Below, one piece after another: positions 40,577 to 53,954 of a stretch of DNA of 64,000 nucleotides. The stretch lies in assembly GCA_028386065.3 (NCBI GenBank), contig JAKUCV010006247.1, positions 52,755 through 116,754 on the forward strand. Direction: 5' to 3'. How positions within the stretch are numbered: position 1 is the first letter of the stretch; each line of letters opens with the position of its first letter. The notes beneath the pieces were generated by a model. That model was not told the origin of the DNA. It searched no databases and worked only from the letters and a program-made list of their open reading frames with translations. The position numbers and the translations under genes are program-made. The DNA is from Turnera subulata. Taxonomy: Eukaryota > Streptophyta > Magnoliopsida > Malpighiales > Passifloraceae.

Positions 40577-41331
40577 TAATTAGCTGCTCGGATAATTAGT
40601 GGTACTCATGTGATTTGTATGTATATATACATACAGCAATATGCCAATATATGTGTAGTACTAAGCAAGAGGCTGCTGATTATGAAGTATAGCGCAAGAT
40701 CATGTATGTAGTGCTGCAAATTAAACCTCTCGGTATTTCTGGTACTGGTGACTGCATGTTTCATGTACTTTGTGGTTCATATATGCGATTAAATTTCTGG
40801 CTGTGTTTTAACTACTTAATTCACGTCTGATATAATTCCTCATTATTCATCTCCTGATGATTCTAATCGAGCCAATTGGTTTTAAATCCTTGTATCACAA
40901 AAAAAAACACAATACTTTAACCCCAAAAATACCTCTCATTCATTCCCACCCATCAAAATGAGAGGAAATGTGTTAAATAAACTCTTACTTGAAAACATAA
41001 AGTTTTGACATTGCAACTCCGTGAATTTCATGCAGCCGCCGGCCCTACTTTGCCTAATTAAGTAATTATTGATTGTTGGCTAGTTAACTTCCAGGTTACG
41101 TGGCAAGCCTCTAGACTGGTTTACTTGGGCAGGAGATATTACATGATCAGGTAAGCCTAATTGCAAATAATAACTGTAACAGATCTGTTTGTTTTGACAT
41201 CTTTTTGATGCATTGGTCATCTTTCCTATCTTTCGACGTGAAATTAAGATGCGTACCATTTTTCTTGTAGTAAGAGATTTTGATGATCGATAAAATTAAG
41301 TTAAAGATACCGCTACTAACTATGGACATGA
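40577..41331. other. 3' flank of kiwellin pseudogene
   Basis: Non-coding. 41140-41331 repeats 28040-28240. The first copy of the LINE target duplication lies at 41319-41331. Confidence 0.6.
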
Positions 41332-41666
41332 CTAGGTAACTATGTCCCTAAATATTGGTCTCTATACTATGTTTCTCAAACCTGGTCTTGTCTGTAGTTT
41401 TGTCATAGTATATTCCAAAGCGTAAACATTTATTGTGCTTCACTTCTATGTAAGGTCTTCTGTCTTTGTCTGTTGCTTTTATTACCGTGGATCCCATCCT
41501 ATAAACGCTCCCTGTATGCTGCTTGTATGTTAGGTTCTATTCCCTGTCCTTTATACTCCCTGTGTCTATCGGTCTAACTCAGCTATGGCCTAGTAATGTT
41601 TACTTGCAGTTTGGTAGTTTTCTTGGCATCAAGCATCGAATTTGTGTTGTTCTAGAATATTGCAGT

Positions 41667-43610
41667 ATGAAACCACTCAAGTTAGTTTCAAAGGAACAGA
41701 GTCAAGAAAATCAGCCTGTACTTTTGGGCAAGATTATTGCAGACAGAATCCTGAATTTTGTTGTGGTAAGAGCAACTTTGCAGCGCTCATGGAACTTAGT
41801 GGATGCCCTGAAAGTGAGAGAAATGAAGCCAAACCTCTTCCTTTTCACTTTCCAATCGGAGGATGCAAAGCAAAGAGTCCTAGACGAAGGCCCCTGGTCT
41901 GTGCAGAATAAGCATCTTGTCCTCAAAGAATGGCACCCAGCGAAGCAGCTGGAAGACATTGATTTTTCAATCACTACTTTTTGGGTACATGTCATTGGCC
42001 TCCCACCGAATTTAATGAACCGGGAGAGTGCAGAGATTATAGCCAAACAAATGTTTCTTTCTGTGTCATGCATCGAACCGGATGAACCGGAGGAGATGCG
42101 CTGGGCGGAATTCATTAGAATGAGGGTTGATATACCCTCTTTGGAACCTTTGAAGGTTGGACTGGAGATTGAGAGAGATGATAAGGAAATTGGATGGGTT
42201 ACTTTCCAATGTGAAAGATTGCCGGATCTGTGTTACATGTGTGGCAAATTAGGCCATGTCCTCAGTCATTGCTCTCTTGAAGGAGTGAATGTTGCAGCCC
42301 GTGTTGCTGACCGGAGCCATAGAACGTGGGGGCCATGGATGAAGGCGGAAGTAGGTCAGTGGAGGAAAAAGCAGTATGGTTCATACGTTCCCAGACACAG
42401 GACCCTGGCAGGTGATAAGACACCACCCAGCAGTATGTTCTCTCCTAGAGCTCACCACCAGCACCATGACTTTTGGGACAAGTACAGTGAGGAAGGGCCA
42501 TCTCAGACTAATGAAGCTTCTATTCCCATATCCTCTATTGCCGCCAATTTGCAAAAGTTCCATCTCACAGAGCATCATGCCTTACCTGCCCTACCCCATC
42601 CCACCCATGCAACGTCATGTCCAACCTTGAGTAACACATTGCACCAACCTACCACAAATCCTGACAAGTTTGACAACCCTCATGAAAATATCCCTGTGAC
42701 TGAACTTACCCATGCTGCTAAAGACCGTACTACCCCATCCCCCACCACCAAACCTCCACCTTCCCCTGAACCACTCTCTCCCATCCAGCACACTACCCCA
42801 CTCAGTTCCTCTGGGCCGATAGAACAACCAACTGGCCCCACTGGTCAAGAAGCACAACCACCCCAGTTAAGTCCACCATTATGCTCCATTTCCTTAGAGC
42901 CTCAAAATACCACAAAGAGCCCTCTCTCACCTAAACTTAAAAAGAGGAAAGCCACAACGTCCAGATCCACTAGCCCACTAGAAGTGAAAGTCCAAACCGT
43001 AAGAAACCCAAGCACAGGCCCAGATTCTGCACATAACAACTCTGGCCACCCAGATAATAAATCACACACCCTACCTATAACCCAACAAGAGACCATGCAG
43101 GTAAAGTCGGCTTCAAGCCTTCTTCCAAGCACACTGAAACGACCCCGACTTATATCAGCAGCACCAAACACCCCCTTTTCAAAGCTATCACCCCCTGAAA
43201 GAGAAATAGTTTTTACTACCTATTCGCGGGACGAAATCCAACCTTTCTTGGAAGCTGATAATCTTTTCACTATTAGTGCTTCAACCCCTACCCAAACTAC
43301 TCAGGAAGCTAGACACACTAGCAATCTTAAGAAGCTAGCTCGGAGACAAAACCATACTCTGGTTATCAGAGAAACAGGCCAACACTTACCAGCCAGGGAA
43401 GCATGCAAACCCTCGACTGTTAGCGAACCTGATAATGTGACCAACAGCCCGCAAGTAGAACATCCCGAGCAGCACATGACTGTTACTGGGCAGGTCTCGT
43501 GTTTTGAGGGGAAAGACAAAGACCTGGTGCATCCTGACTCTCATGACACACCCTCTATCTTGACGGAAAAGGCGGTGGTGGCTGGCCTACAGCCACAAGG
43601 CGATCAATGA
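41667..43610 (+). CDS. LINE ORF1: DUF4283/zinc-knuckle nucleic-acid-binding protein
   Basis: 647 residues from the first in-frame ATG (MKPLKLVSKEQSQ). A DUF4283 domain (about 20-170: LLGKIIADRILNF, WNLVDALKVREMKPNLFLF, ITTFWVHVIGLPPNLMN) is followed by the CCHC knuckle CYMCGKLGHVLSHC (about 189-202) and a long Pro/Ser/Thr-rich tail. It coats element RNA in related LINEs. The frame is wholly open. Its TGA stop overlaps the ATG of ORF2 as ATGA. Confidence 0.88.
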   Translation: MKPLKLVSKEQSQENQPVLLGKIIADRILNFVVVRATLQRSWNLVDALKVREMKPNLFLFTFQSEDAKQRVLDEGPWSVQNKHLVLKEWHPAKQLEDIDFSITTFWVHVIGLPPNLMNRESAEIIAKQMFLSVSCIEPDEPEEMRWAEFIRMRVDIPSLEPLKVGLEIERDDKEIGWVTFQCERLPDLCYMCGKLGHVLSHCSLEGVNVAARVADRSHRTWGPWMKAEVGQWRKKQYGSYVPRHRTLAGDKTPPSSMFSPRAHHQHHDFWDKYSEEGPSQTNEASIPISSIAANLQKFHLTEHHALPALPHPTHATSCPTLSNTLHQPTTNPDKFDNPHENIPVTELTHAAKDRTTPSPTTKPPPSPEPLSPIQHTTPLSSSGPIEQPTGPTGQEAQPPQLSPPLCSISLEPQNTTKSPLSPKLKKRKATTSRSTSPLEVKVQTVRNPSTGPDSAHNNSGHPDNKSHTLPITQQETMQVKSASSLLPSTLKRPRLISAAPNTPFSKLSPPEREIVFTTYSRDEIQPFLEADNLFTISASTPTQTTQEARHTSNLKKLARRQNHTLVIRETGQHLPAREACKPSTVSEPDNVTNSPQVEHPEQHMTVTGQVSCFEGKDKDLVHPDSHDTPSILTEKAVVAGLQPQGDQ

Positions 43611-46600
43611 GTATATTGGTGTGGAACTGTCAAGGGCTTGGGCAATCCTTGACAGTGGATAACCTGAGGGATCTCAGGTGTAAGCATCGCCCCTCCATTG
43701 TGTTCCTAATGGAGACCAAACAGAATAGGAACTATCTTGAGAACCTACGTTTCACTTTAGGGTTCCAACATGCATGCTATGTTGACAGTGACGGAACTGC
43801 TGGGGGTCTTGCTCTTTGGTGGCTGGATTGTTTTCAGCTACAGGTTTTATGTAAATGCAGGAATTTTATTGATGTGGTCATACAAGGATTGGAATGTGAG
43901 GATATATGGCACACGACGTTTGTATATGGGGATCCGTACAAATTATATCGGCGGGAGCTTTTTGATGAAATTGCTAGACTGAGATTACCTGAGGACGGAC
44001 CTTGGCTTTGCACAGGTGACTTTAATACATTGTGTAGTGAGGTGGATAAACGTGGAGGCAATCAACTACGTAGCTCTGAAAAGCATATTTTTTTGGACTT
44101 CATCAATCAATGTGGATTCATCGACCTGGGTTTCAAGGGGAGCAGATACACATGGACGAATTGTCACTCTGGTCAGGGTAATATCATGGAGCGATTGGAC
44201 AGGGGTTTTGCAAATTGCCAGTGGAGGTTGCTGTTTCCACGAGCTCAGATTTTTCATGAGAGCTTGGTAGGTTCTGATCACAGGCCTATCGTTATTAAGC
44301 TAACAGTCGCCTCCAACCTAGCATAGAGAGTCTTTAAATTTGAATCTAAGTGGACATGCAAAGAAGAGTGTCGGGAGGTGATTCGGCAAAGTTGGAATAC
44401 GGATGTGCAGGGGTCAAGTATGTTTGTTCTCAATGGTAAATTGAAGGCATGTAGAAAGAGTCTGACTGATTGGGCTAGGAGTAATGTGGGTAACTGTTAA
44501 AAAAGGATTAGGGAGATTTTAACCAGGGTTGATGAAATCCATGCTACTGGGCTCCAAGTGGAAACGAAAGATGAAGAGAAATCTTTGTTAGCCGAGCTAG
44601 AAATCCTGTGGAACATGGAGGAAATGCATTGGCACCAAAGATCGAGAGTTAACTGGATAAATGCGGGAGACCACAATACTTGTTTTTTTCACAGCTCAAC
44701 AGTGCAGCGCAGACAGAGAAATCAGCTCCTGACTTTAAAGGACTGTTCGGGGAATTATTTTGACGGGGAAGAGGCTGTTTTTGGGATGGTTTTTGACCAC
44801 TTCAGTAAGTTGTTTACCACTGCTGGGATAGCAAATATGGAGCAAGTACTACAATATATCCCTACACTGGTTAGTGCAGAGCAAAACATTAAGCTATGCG
44901 AGGTGCCTGATCTTGATGAGATTAAAATTGTAGCTTTCGAATTGGGTGCTACGAAAGCTCCGGGACCCGATGGGTACCCAGGACTCTTCTTTCAAACATA
45001 CTGGCAGGAGATTGAAACTGAGGTGGTAGAGGCTGTTAGAGGTTTCTTCTTGGGTGGTTTTTTACTCAAGGAACTGAACAACACAAATTTGGTGCTCATC
45101 CCCAAAATAGCTTGTCCAGAAAGTGTCAATCATCTGCGTCCAATCAGCCTGTGTAATTTCACCTATAAAGTAATTTCAAAAACCCTTTCTAATCGCCTTA
45201 AGCCTATTCTGTCTAGTCTAATATCATGTCAACAAGCAGCATTCATACCTGGTCGTAGCATTCAAGATAACTTGTTTATTGCACATGAGGCCTTTCATGG
45301 GCTTAGGATGGCAAAGAAAGGGAAAAGGTACCATATGGCAATAAAGCTGGACATGAATAAAGCATATGATAGGATTGAGTGGCTTTCCTTAGAAGGAGTG
45401 ATGAGGAGGGTAGGTTTTGTGAGAGATGGATACACCTGGTAATGCAATGTGTAACATCAGTTACGTATCGCATTACTATGAATGGATCCTTTTCTCCAAT
45501 AATCTATCCTTCAAGAGGCCTGAGACAAGGAGACCCATTGTCTCCATATCTATTTATTTTATGCTCTGACTCTCTTTCTAGAATGGTGGATTTTGCTATG
45601 CAGGTCAGGAATTTAGATGGCTACCGTATCAAGCGCACCTGCCCTCCTATTTCGCACATACTTTTTGCTGATGATACCATGTTCTTTGGCAAAGCATCCT
45701 GGAAGGAAGCCAATACATATAGGAGAATTGTAGAGGTTTATGGGACAGCCTCTGGGCAAAAAGTTAATTGGGACAAGAGCTGTGTTTCCTTCAGTCAAAA
45801 CACCCCCACAACATTTACGTCAACAGATACTTCAAGTGTTACAAATGAGAGAGGCAGGGAAAGGAGAAAAGTATCTGGGATTGCCAACTGAATGGGGAAG
45901 ATCAAAGAAGGAAGCTTTAGAGTTTATTAAGGACCGCATCCTTCAAAAGTTCCAAAATTGGAAGCAACTTCTTTTATCACAAGCGGGTAAAGAAGTGCTT
46001 ATCAAAGCGGTCATTCAAGCCATACCCTCATACATCATGTCTTGTTTCAAGCTACCAAAAACTTTCAGTGAGTCCCTGCATGTCCTGATCCGCAAGTTTT
46101 GGTGGGGAGTAACAGAAGAGGAGAAGAAAACCTATTGGATAAAATGGGAAGAGCTCCTAAAACCCAAAGCATCTGATGGCTTGGGCTTTAGGGATCTCTT
46201 ACTTTTCAACGAGGCCTTGCTCGCCAAACAATGTTGGAGACTCATTCAACATCCTCATGACCTATGGGCAAGAGTCTTAAAGGGCATTTACTATCCTACA
46301 GGTTCATTCCTTAATGCCAGGAAGGGGGGAAGAGCATCTTGGGCCTGGTCAAGTCTCATGGATTGTCGACATGTGCTAAAGCTGGGTATGAGATGGCACG
46401 TTGGTGATGGTGCTATGATTAACATTTGGGAGGATAAGTGGGTTCCCACTCTACGAGATTTCTCTATTCATACAGCAAGACCACCAGATACGCAACTTGT
46501 CTGGGTCTCACAATTGTTGTTGAGAAACACTAACAGGTGGAATATCCCACTGCTTCGGGCTAGCTTCACGGAGGAGGAATGTGTTGCCATCCAAAAAATA

Positions 46601-47728
46601 CCGATTTCCAGGTGCAGAAGTAGGGATAAGTTAATATGGCACTGGGAGAAGACAGGATCATATTCAGTTAAGTCAGCTTACAGCCTTCTCTTGAAACAGA
46701 GTTGTCCTCCTCCAAGTGTCTCTACAAGTCAGCAGGATGATCCAGTTTGGAAGAAGATTTGGAGAGTTAAAGCCGTTCCAAAGGTTAAAAATTTTCTCTG
46801 GAAGGTATGTCATAATGGAATATCTGTTCGGGCAAATCTTTTCAGAAGACATATTACAGCTTCCCCGCTTTGTGCCATATGTAACGAAGCTGATGAGACT
46901 GTTGAGCATATGTTGTTTCTGTGTCCATGGACCAGACCTGTTTGGTTTTCAAGTCCTCTTGGATTTTGTCCTGATCGGCAGGGGCCACTGGTTTTCAAAT
47001 ATTGGTTGTCACAAGTATTACAGAGTGACTTTTTACATCGCCTGGAGACTATCTCTTTACTTGCCTACCTGTGCTGGGAAGTGTGGAAGGCACGGAACAG
47101 TTTTCTAATCAGGGGAGTGAAATTAAATCCAAGGAGTGTGGTTGAAGCAGCTATACGTCAAGCGAGGGAGTTTCATGCTGCGCAGGATTTGTTCATGAGC
47201 CGAGCTCGCCCCCTGGAAAACCGCTCCTCTCCACAGCCAACTAGCTGGAACCCACCGCCTATGGGGGTCTCTAAAATCAATTGCGATGTCTCATTCAAAG
47301 ACGAGGATCGAACTGCTGGAATTGGAATTATAGTACGGAACCAATATGGTAGGTTGATTGGAGGGGCAACTTGTTTGAGCCTCTGCAAATCTGCCCTGCA
47401 TGGAGAAGCACTTGCTATCAGAGAGGCAATGCATCTTGCCATATCCCTGCAGCTCCAGCACATCATTATTGAGTCTGATTCACTGGAATTGGTATCACGG
47501 TGCTCGCAGCCCCATCTCTTCTTTTGGGACACAGACTCTCTTGTACGTGATATTGATGAATTAAGACTGCTTTTTCTATCGTGTTCTATAGTCCATATAA
47601 GTAGGAATGCTAATCGTGTGGCGGATTGGATTGCCAAAGCAGTAAGATCCAATACTTGTCCTGTATATTGGATCTCCAATCCACCACCCGTTTTGTATAA
47701 GTTATTGCTGAAGGACTTACCTACCTGA
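43607..47728 (+). pseudogene. LINE ORF2: endonuclease, reverse transcriptase, RNase H
   Basis: The endonuclease (43607-44323) has ILVWNCQGLG, LMETKQN, CTGDFNTL and VGSDHRPIV, with catalytic residues present. It ends in TAG at 44324, and a further stop lies near 44500. RT follows: KAPGPDGYPGLFFQTYW, LIPKIACPESVNHLRPISLCN, QAAFIPGRSIQDN, KLDMNKAYDRIEW, then a frame change near 45440, SRGLRQGDPLSPYLFILCSD and the catalytic FADD (45664-45675). A second shift near 45740-45800 restores the first frame. The rest has the zf-RVT domain (VKNFLWKVCHNGI to CAICNEADETVEHMLFLCP) and a C-terminal RNase H (INCDVSFKDED, HGEALAIREA, NRVADWIAK), typical of plant L1. Confidence 0.93.
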
Positions 47729-48188
47729 TGCATAATGCAATGAAATCATATCCAGTTAAAAAAAAAAAAAAAACTATGGACATGAATAATCAATTTCCTG
47801 TGACCTAGTCTGGGTTCAATTATTAGTCCTGCTAGCAAAAAAAACTGGTATAATAATAAAGAAATTAAAAACAAAAAAACTGGGGTAAGTGAAAAGCCAA
47901 ATAACTCCCTCGTATTAGAATTTAGAGGAGAACCAAGTACCATTTCTGGAATAAAATAGCAGGAAATTTTGATGAAGTTCCTGCTTAAGCATGCAGTACA
48001 ATTCTGTGAACAATTCAAGTGAAGAATAACGAATACCAGCTCACATCAAATCAATATTTCGTACAGTACAGGGTTGAACAAACCTATGTAATACATTGGA
48101 TAAAGAATTATTGAAATATACTGTTCAAACTATTAGAAATGCTAATAGACAAAACATCTATCTCCAAATGCGATCCTCTCTATGAACC

Positions 48189-49700
<1,512 letters not shown>

Positions 49701-50224
49701 TTAAGAGATGGAAGGAAACAAGAATACAAAAGTTTAGAATTGAATTCTAATTGTGAAGGATGCACATAATAGAATTAGGCCATCCTTTCAATTCAAAAGC
49801 ATATATAGGGATGGCAATCGGGTAGGGTAAGCAAGACCCAGACCCGGACCCTTAATCAAATCGGGTAGGGTAAGAATGGACTAATTATGAACCGGGTAGG
49901 ATAAAGTTCTATTTTTTTGCCCAAGGGATAATGCGGGTCTGGGTAAGGGTATACCCGCTATACTTGCTACGTACAAATCAAGTTTTAATTCTATAAAAAA
50001 TCCTACAATTGTTAACTAAGCATTCATGAAATATGTTCTAAGTTTAAGCATAAAAAATTTAAAAACAACAAGAAGTCCAAAATTTTAAAGTAGTATGTAA
50101 CTTTTCTCAATTTTAAATCCAAACAATCTTTTATTTCTTAATCTCCATCCTCTTCTCTACTAAGATCAACATATATTTTTCTTTAAAAAAAATAATATTA
50201 TTAAATAATATAAAATAAGAATCT

Positions 50225-51881
50225 TGTTAGAACAATAGCCCTTCGCTAGAGGGGGGGTGAATAACGATAATCGAATTAAAACGAAATAGGCAGGAATCAA
50301 ATGCGGAATTGAAAGATTGAAGGACACAACCAATTTATCCTGGTTCACACACACTCTACTAGTGTGGCTAATCCAGCCCTTCAAGTCTCACTTGAAGATT
50401 TCACTATCTAGTGTTAAGCTTACGGGTGCTTAACAAACCGTTACAACGTAGGAATTCTAGTCACAAGAATCCTAAACCTGAGAGTTCAAGTCACATGAAC
50501 CTCAATACACTTGCTTGAAGATACCCCACTTCAAGACTTCTCACATAAGAAGATATACCCTCTTCCTATGAATCTCAACAAGGGAACTAACCTCCCTTAA
50601 GGTGTATGAATATACAATTCAATCAATCAAACAAAGAACCCTCTCAAAGAGTAGATATGAGTATACAAGATTAAGCTCTAAAAGGCAACTCTCAAATCCT
50701 CAATAGGATATTGGCTCAATAAAGATTTCTATAAATATATGGAATGAATGCTTGAATGTAGAGAGTTGATTCCCCCTGTTTCAGAGACTTAAATGATCTA
50801 TTTATAAGCTCAAAAGCATGTATTACCGTTGTAAAATCAATCCAAAATACCTTTAGACAAAATTGTGGAAAGCTGAAAAAGTATGTCTGCTCTTGTCGGC
50901 TGAACATCGATGTTGCAAGTCAGGACATCGATGTTCTAGCCTTTGAATATGCATTATTGGTCCAACGGTCATATGGACATCGATGTTGTAAAGGTGGACA
51001 TCGATGCCCTGGTCAGTGAATTTGAATTTCTGGGCTAACGGTCAGTAGGACATCGATGTTGTCAAAATGGACATCGATGTTCCACAAGACATTGTCCAAG
51101 ACCCAAGACCAAATAACATCGATGTTCCATAGCTGAACATCGATGTTTTGGACATTCCCAAAACAATCTTAAAATCAGATTCAATAGGACATCGATGTTA
51201 TGAAATAGGACATCGATGTTCAAACTCTTCAAAGCAATTTTTAAGCACAACGGTCATGAGGACATCGATGTTCCGAAATTGGACATCGATGTTATAAACT
51301 ACTGCCTACTTTTGGAAAAATTATTTTAGTGCAGTGTTTTGGACATTCCCAAAACAATCTTAAAACCAGATTCAATAGGACATCGATGTTATGAAATAGG
51401 ACATCGATGTTCCGAAATTGGACATCGATGTTATAAACTACTGCCTACTTTTGGAAAAATTATTTTAGTGCAGGACATCGATGTTCCAATATTGGACATC
51501 GATGTTCAAAGCTTAGAAACCTTCTCGAAAGATTGGTTTCAAGGCAGGACATCGATGTTCATAATTGGGACATCGATGTTCAAGGCTCGGAAAACAATGG
51601 AAATATGTTATGTTATGCATGAGCAAAATTCATCTTATTTTGAGCCAATGTCCTAGAAGAGTTGAGTGTTATACCTTGTACAATTTATGAATCTAACTCT
51701 TCTTTCTTGGCTCTTAAATTCTTGTGCTCATTCATTTTGATCCTTTGCTCTTGAATGGTTTCTTGTGCTTGAGGATTGGTTTGACTTCATTTCTTTGTGC
51801 TTCTTCTTTGTCATGATCTTGAATTGTTTGTCAATTATCAAAACCTGTAATGAATGAACCATGAAGACATAGGTTCTAACA
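50225..51881 (-). repeat. 3' LTR of the gag-only element
   Basis: 1657 bp. The TATA box TTATAAATAG is at 50798-50807 (minus), with the palindrome array upstream of it. The extra length against the 5' LTR comes from more palindromes and a copy of the GTTTTGGACATTCCCAAAAC segment (51146 and again 51337). Confidence 0.92.
50904..51579. repeat. Array of 19 ACATCGATGT palindromes in pairs, 3' LTR
   Basis: Starts at 50904, 50925; 50977, 50998 (last base changed); 51050, 51071; 51116, 51137; 51189, 51210; 51262, 51283; 51380, 51401, 51422; 51475, 51496; 51549, 51570. Within each pair, and within the one triplet, the start-to-start distance is exactly 21 bp, while gaps between pairs vary from 45 to 97 bp. 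Each is usually followed by T and preceded by GG or A. The block starts 97 bp upstream of the LTR TATA box in the direction of transcription. Confidence 0.95.
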
Positions 51882-52807
51882 ATTTCCCCCTTTTTGATAA
51901 TGACAAACACCTAGAAGTATATGCCAATATTAGAGGTATATGTTAACACAATAATTCCCCCTATATAATTCAATTTATGATTCCCCCTATCTAGATGCAT
52001 ATACTTCTTCTTATCTTCCCCCTTTTGGCATTAGCAAAAAGAAACGATGATGCATTTATTTATTCTTCCCCCTTAAGATGTGATTTATAATTCCCCCTAA
52101 GTTCATGCATATGGTAAAGTATTTTATGGAAAACAAAGTATAAAGGATAATAAGGATAAGGGTTTAGAAAGATGGTTCCTAGTTCCCATCATTATCATCA
52201 TCTTCATCAGTAGCTTCTTCCTCACTATGTTACTTCTTCAGCAAGCCTTATTCCCCCTTTCTCTTGGTCTTAGTGAGGGGTACCTGCCAAACATAGTTAG
52301 ACGAGCCTCGGGTGCTCAAGTTAGCAAAGATAATTCACTAGTTTTAGTAAGATGAAGCATGGGTGACAAAGTTAAGGATAGTAAGATGGCCTCTGCCTCC
52401 AAGAATTATTGTCTTGGATTTCCATCCTCCCGGGATGAGGAGGTATCTCCTTGTCGTAAGTATACCGGGCTCGAGAAAAAGTCTTGTCAGTTGGACTTTG
52501 GATGCCTCTGATGCCCAACTAATCAGACTGTGAGTCCCGTGATGAATCAATAACGCAGTTTAGGCCACGATTTTCAAAAAAGTAGACACTTGATTGTCTG
52601 AAAAATTGGATGTTAGCAATAAATGAATTTGCAAGTGTCAAAAAAAAGGAGATTCTTGAAAATCGAAGCGGTTTGGAGGGGCCTTCCTCTGAACGTTGTT
52701 CATGATACTCCGAGGATAGGTAGGGGTCACCTCCTGAACACTGCTGGACACTTCAGAAATTTTGTAGGGGTCACCTTTTGAGAGAAGAGGCAATGCAATT
52801 ATGTTTC

Positions 52808-53583
52808 TATAAATAGACATACGTTAGAGCTTATTAAACACATAAAGTTTATAATCCAATTTCAGAAAGAGAGTTAGCAAAAAATATCAAAAGCAAAAAT
52901 GTCTTCCCCTTCCCCCGTCTTTTTTGTTGAGGGTGCAAACGTAGGTAGGAGAAATCGGTTGGCCTTCAGCATTGTAAATGAGCAACAAGGACCATTGCCA
53001 GAGGAACTAGCAAGAATTCCTCGTCTTGTCTTCGTAGACGAGATTTATTCGTCTCGATTCTTTATCACCCCTATAGAAGAGGTCATCTTCCTAGATCATC
53101 AGCAAACCCTGCGAGTTTCCTACTACGGTACGGCTAATTCCACAATGTTTTTTTATCTCTGACAGGTTTCAGGGGCTTCAGTTGGAACCAACCTACCAGA
53201 CTTTGAACGAGAGCAGTCATTACCAGATTACAATGACGGCTCAGAGCATTCCTCGAGTATCTGGAGTAGCGCCCACTTGGCCAAAGGTTCGCCTTTTGGT
53301 GTGGAACTGCAGAGGTATCACAGCACATTCCCAAGATTTTGTTCGAACCCTACGAGACCTGAAGAACCAATATAAACCAAATATGGTTATGCTCACGGAG
53401 ACTCAATGGCAGCAAACCGGAGACCACGGAGCTATCCCTCTTCGCTTTCCACCAACACAACGGTTCGAGCTTCCTGGCCAGAACAACTCAGGTGGAATGT
53501 GGTTTGCTTGGAATCATAGCATTAGGGTTAATATAGTTAATACTCCTAATGGCTTCACTGTAACAGCTGAACCGAATCGTTAG
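52808..53583 (+). pseudogene. Antisense gene-like unit, N-terminal LINE-endonuclease homology
   Basis: A TATA box TATAAATAG at 52808-52816 is followed by an ATG at 52899 (MSSPSPVFFVEGANVGRR). The first frame ends at 53162 and a second open frame runs to a TAG at 53581-53583. They join smoothly if the run of seven T at 53148-53154 is one base too long, so a single frameshift (or an unseen intron) separates them; total about 228 codons. The second part has VRLLVWNCRGI, DLKNQYKPNMVMLTETQ and NNSGGMWFAWN, like the first third of the LINE endonuclease (compare ILVWNCQGLG at 43610), and then ends in PNR. The first ~130 residues I do not recognise. It runs opposite to gag. Confidence 0.6.
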
Positions 53584-53954
53584 AAACAGAATATGATAGC
53601 TATGTACTCCCTTTTTTTTTATGTGATTTGTAATGTAATATAAATGATGTAATGATGTAATCAAGTGTGTGAGTGTTTTAAGATCCATCAGCTGTACTCA
53701 ATCTTTGTAATCAGTAAAAGTGCTTATGCTTTCAGCATGTGTATGACATAAACTTCTTTCATGTGAATGTTCATCAAACAAGCTAGTGTTTCTCAATTCG
53801 ATCAATTGTGCACTAACTACATGCTTGGCTTAAATTGAAAGAAATCTGAATATTCTTCCTGAAACACTTAGTCATGAACATGCTACCTAAATTTCTTAAC
53901 TTAAATGAGAAGGTTAACTTGTTTCAAAGCTTGTGAGAATGCATCAAAGACACA

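Larger units (their letters stand above)
41332..47772 (+). mobile_element. L1-type LINE retrotransposon, full-length, decayed
   Basis: 6.4 kb bounded by the 13-bp target duplication ACTATGGACATGA (41319-41331 and 47773-47785), ending in a poly-A run (about 47758-47772). Order: 5' leader, ORF1 (41667-43610), ORF2 (43607-47728) with endonuclease, reverse transcriptase, zinc-finger and RNase H. The empty site is seen downstream of the first kiwellin (near 28225). ORF2 has two stops and two frameshifts, so it cannot move by itself. Confidence 0.95.

Noticed and set aside
50904..51579. CRISPR-like array of regularly spaced palindromic repeats
   Set aside because: Plant nuclear DNA, no cas genes, repeats of 10 bp in pairs with 11-bp gaps, and the block is duplicated in the other LTR of a retrotransposon.
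51339..51656. Open frames with repeated GHRC peptides (also 54080-54280 and 54047-54250), resembling Cys-rich peptides
   Set aside because: GGACATCGATGTT simply reads as G-H-R-C in one frame. The same happens on both strands because the repeat is palindromic.
52899..53162. A standalone 87-residue protein
   Set aside because: The frame continues smoothly in the next one if a T-run is one base shorter, so it is better read as part of the longer antisense unit.
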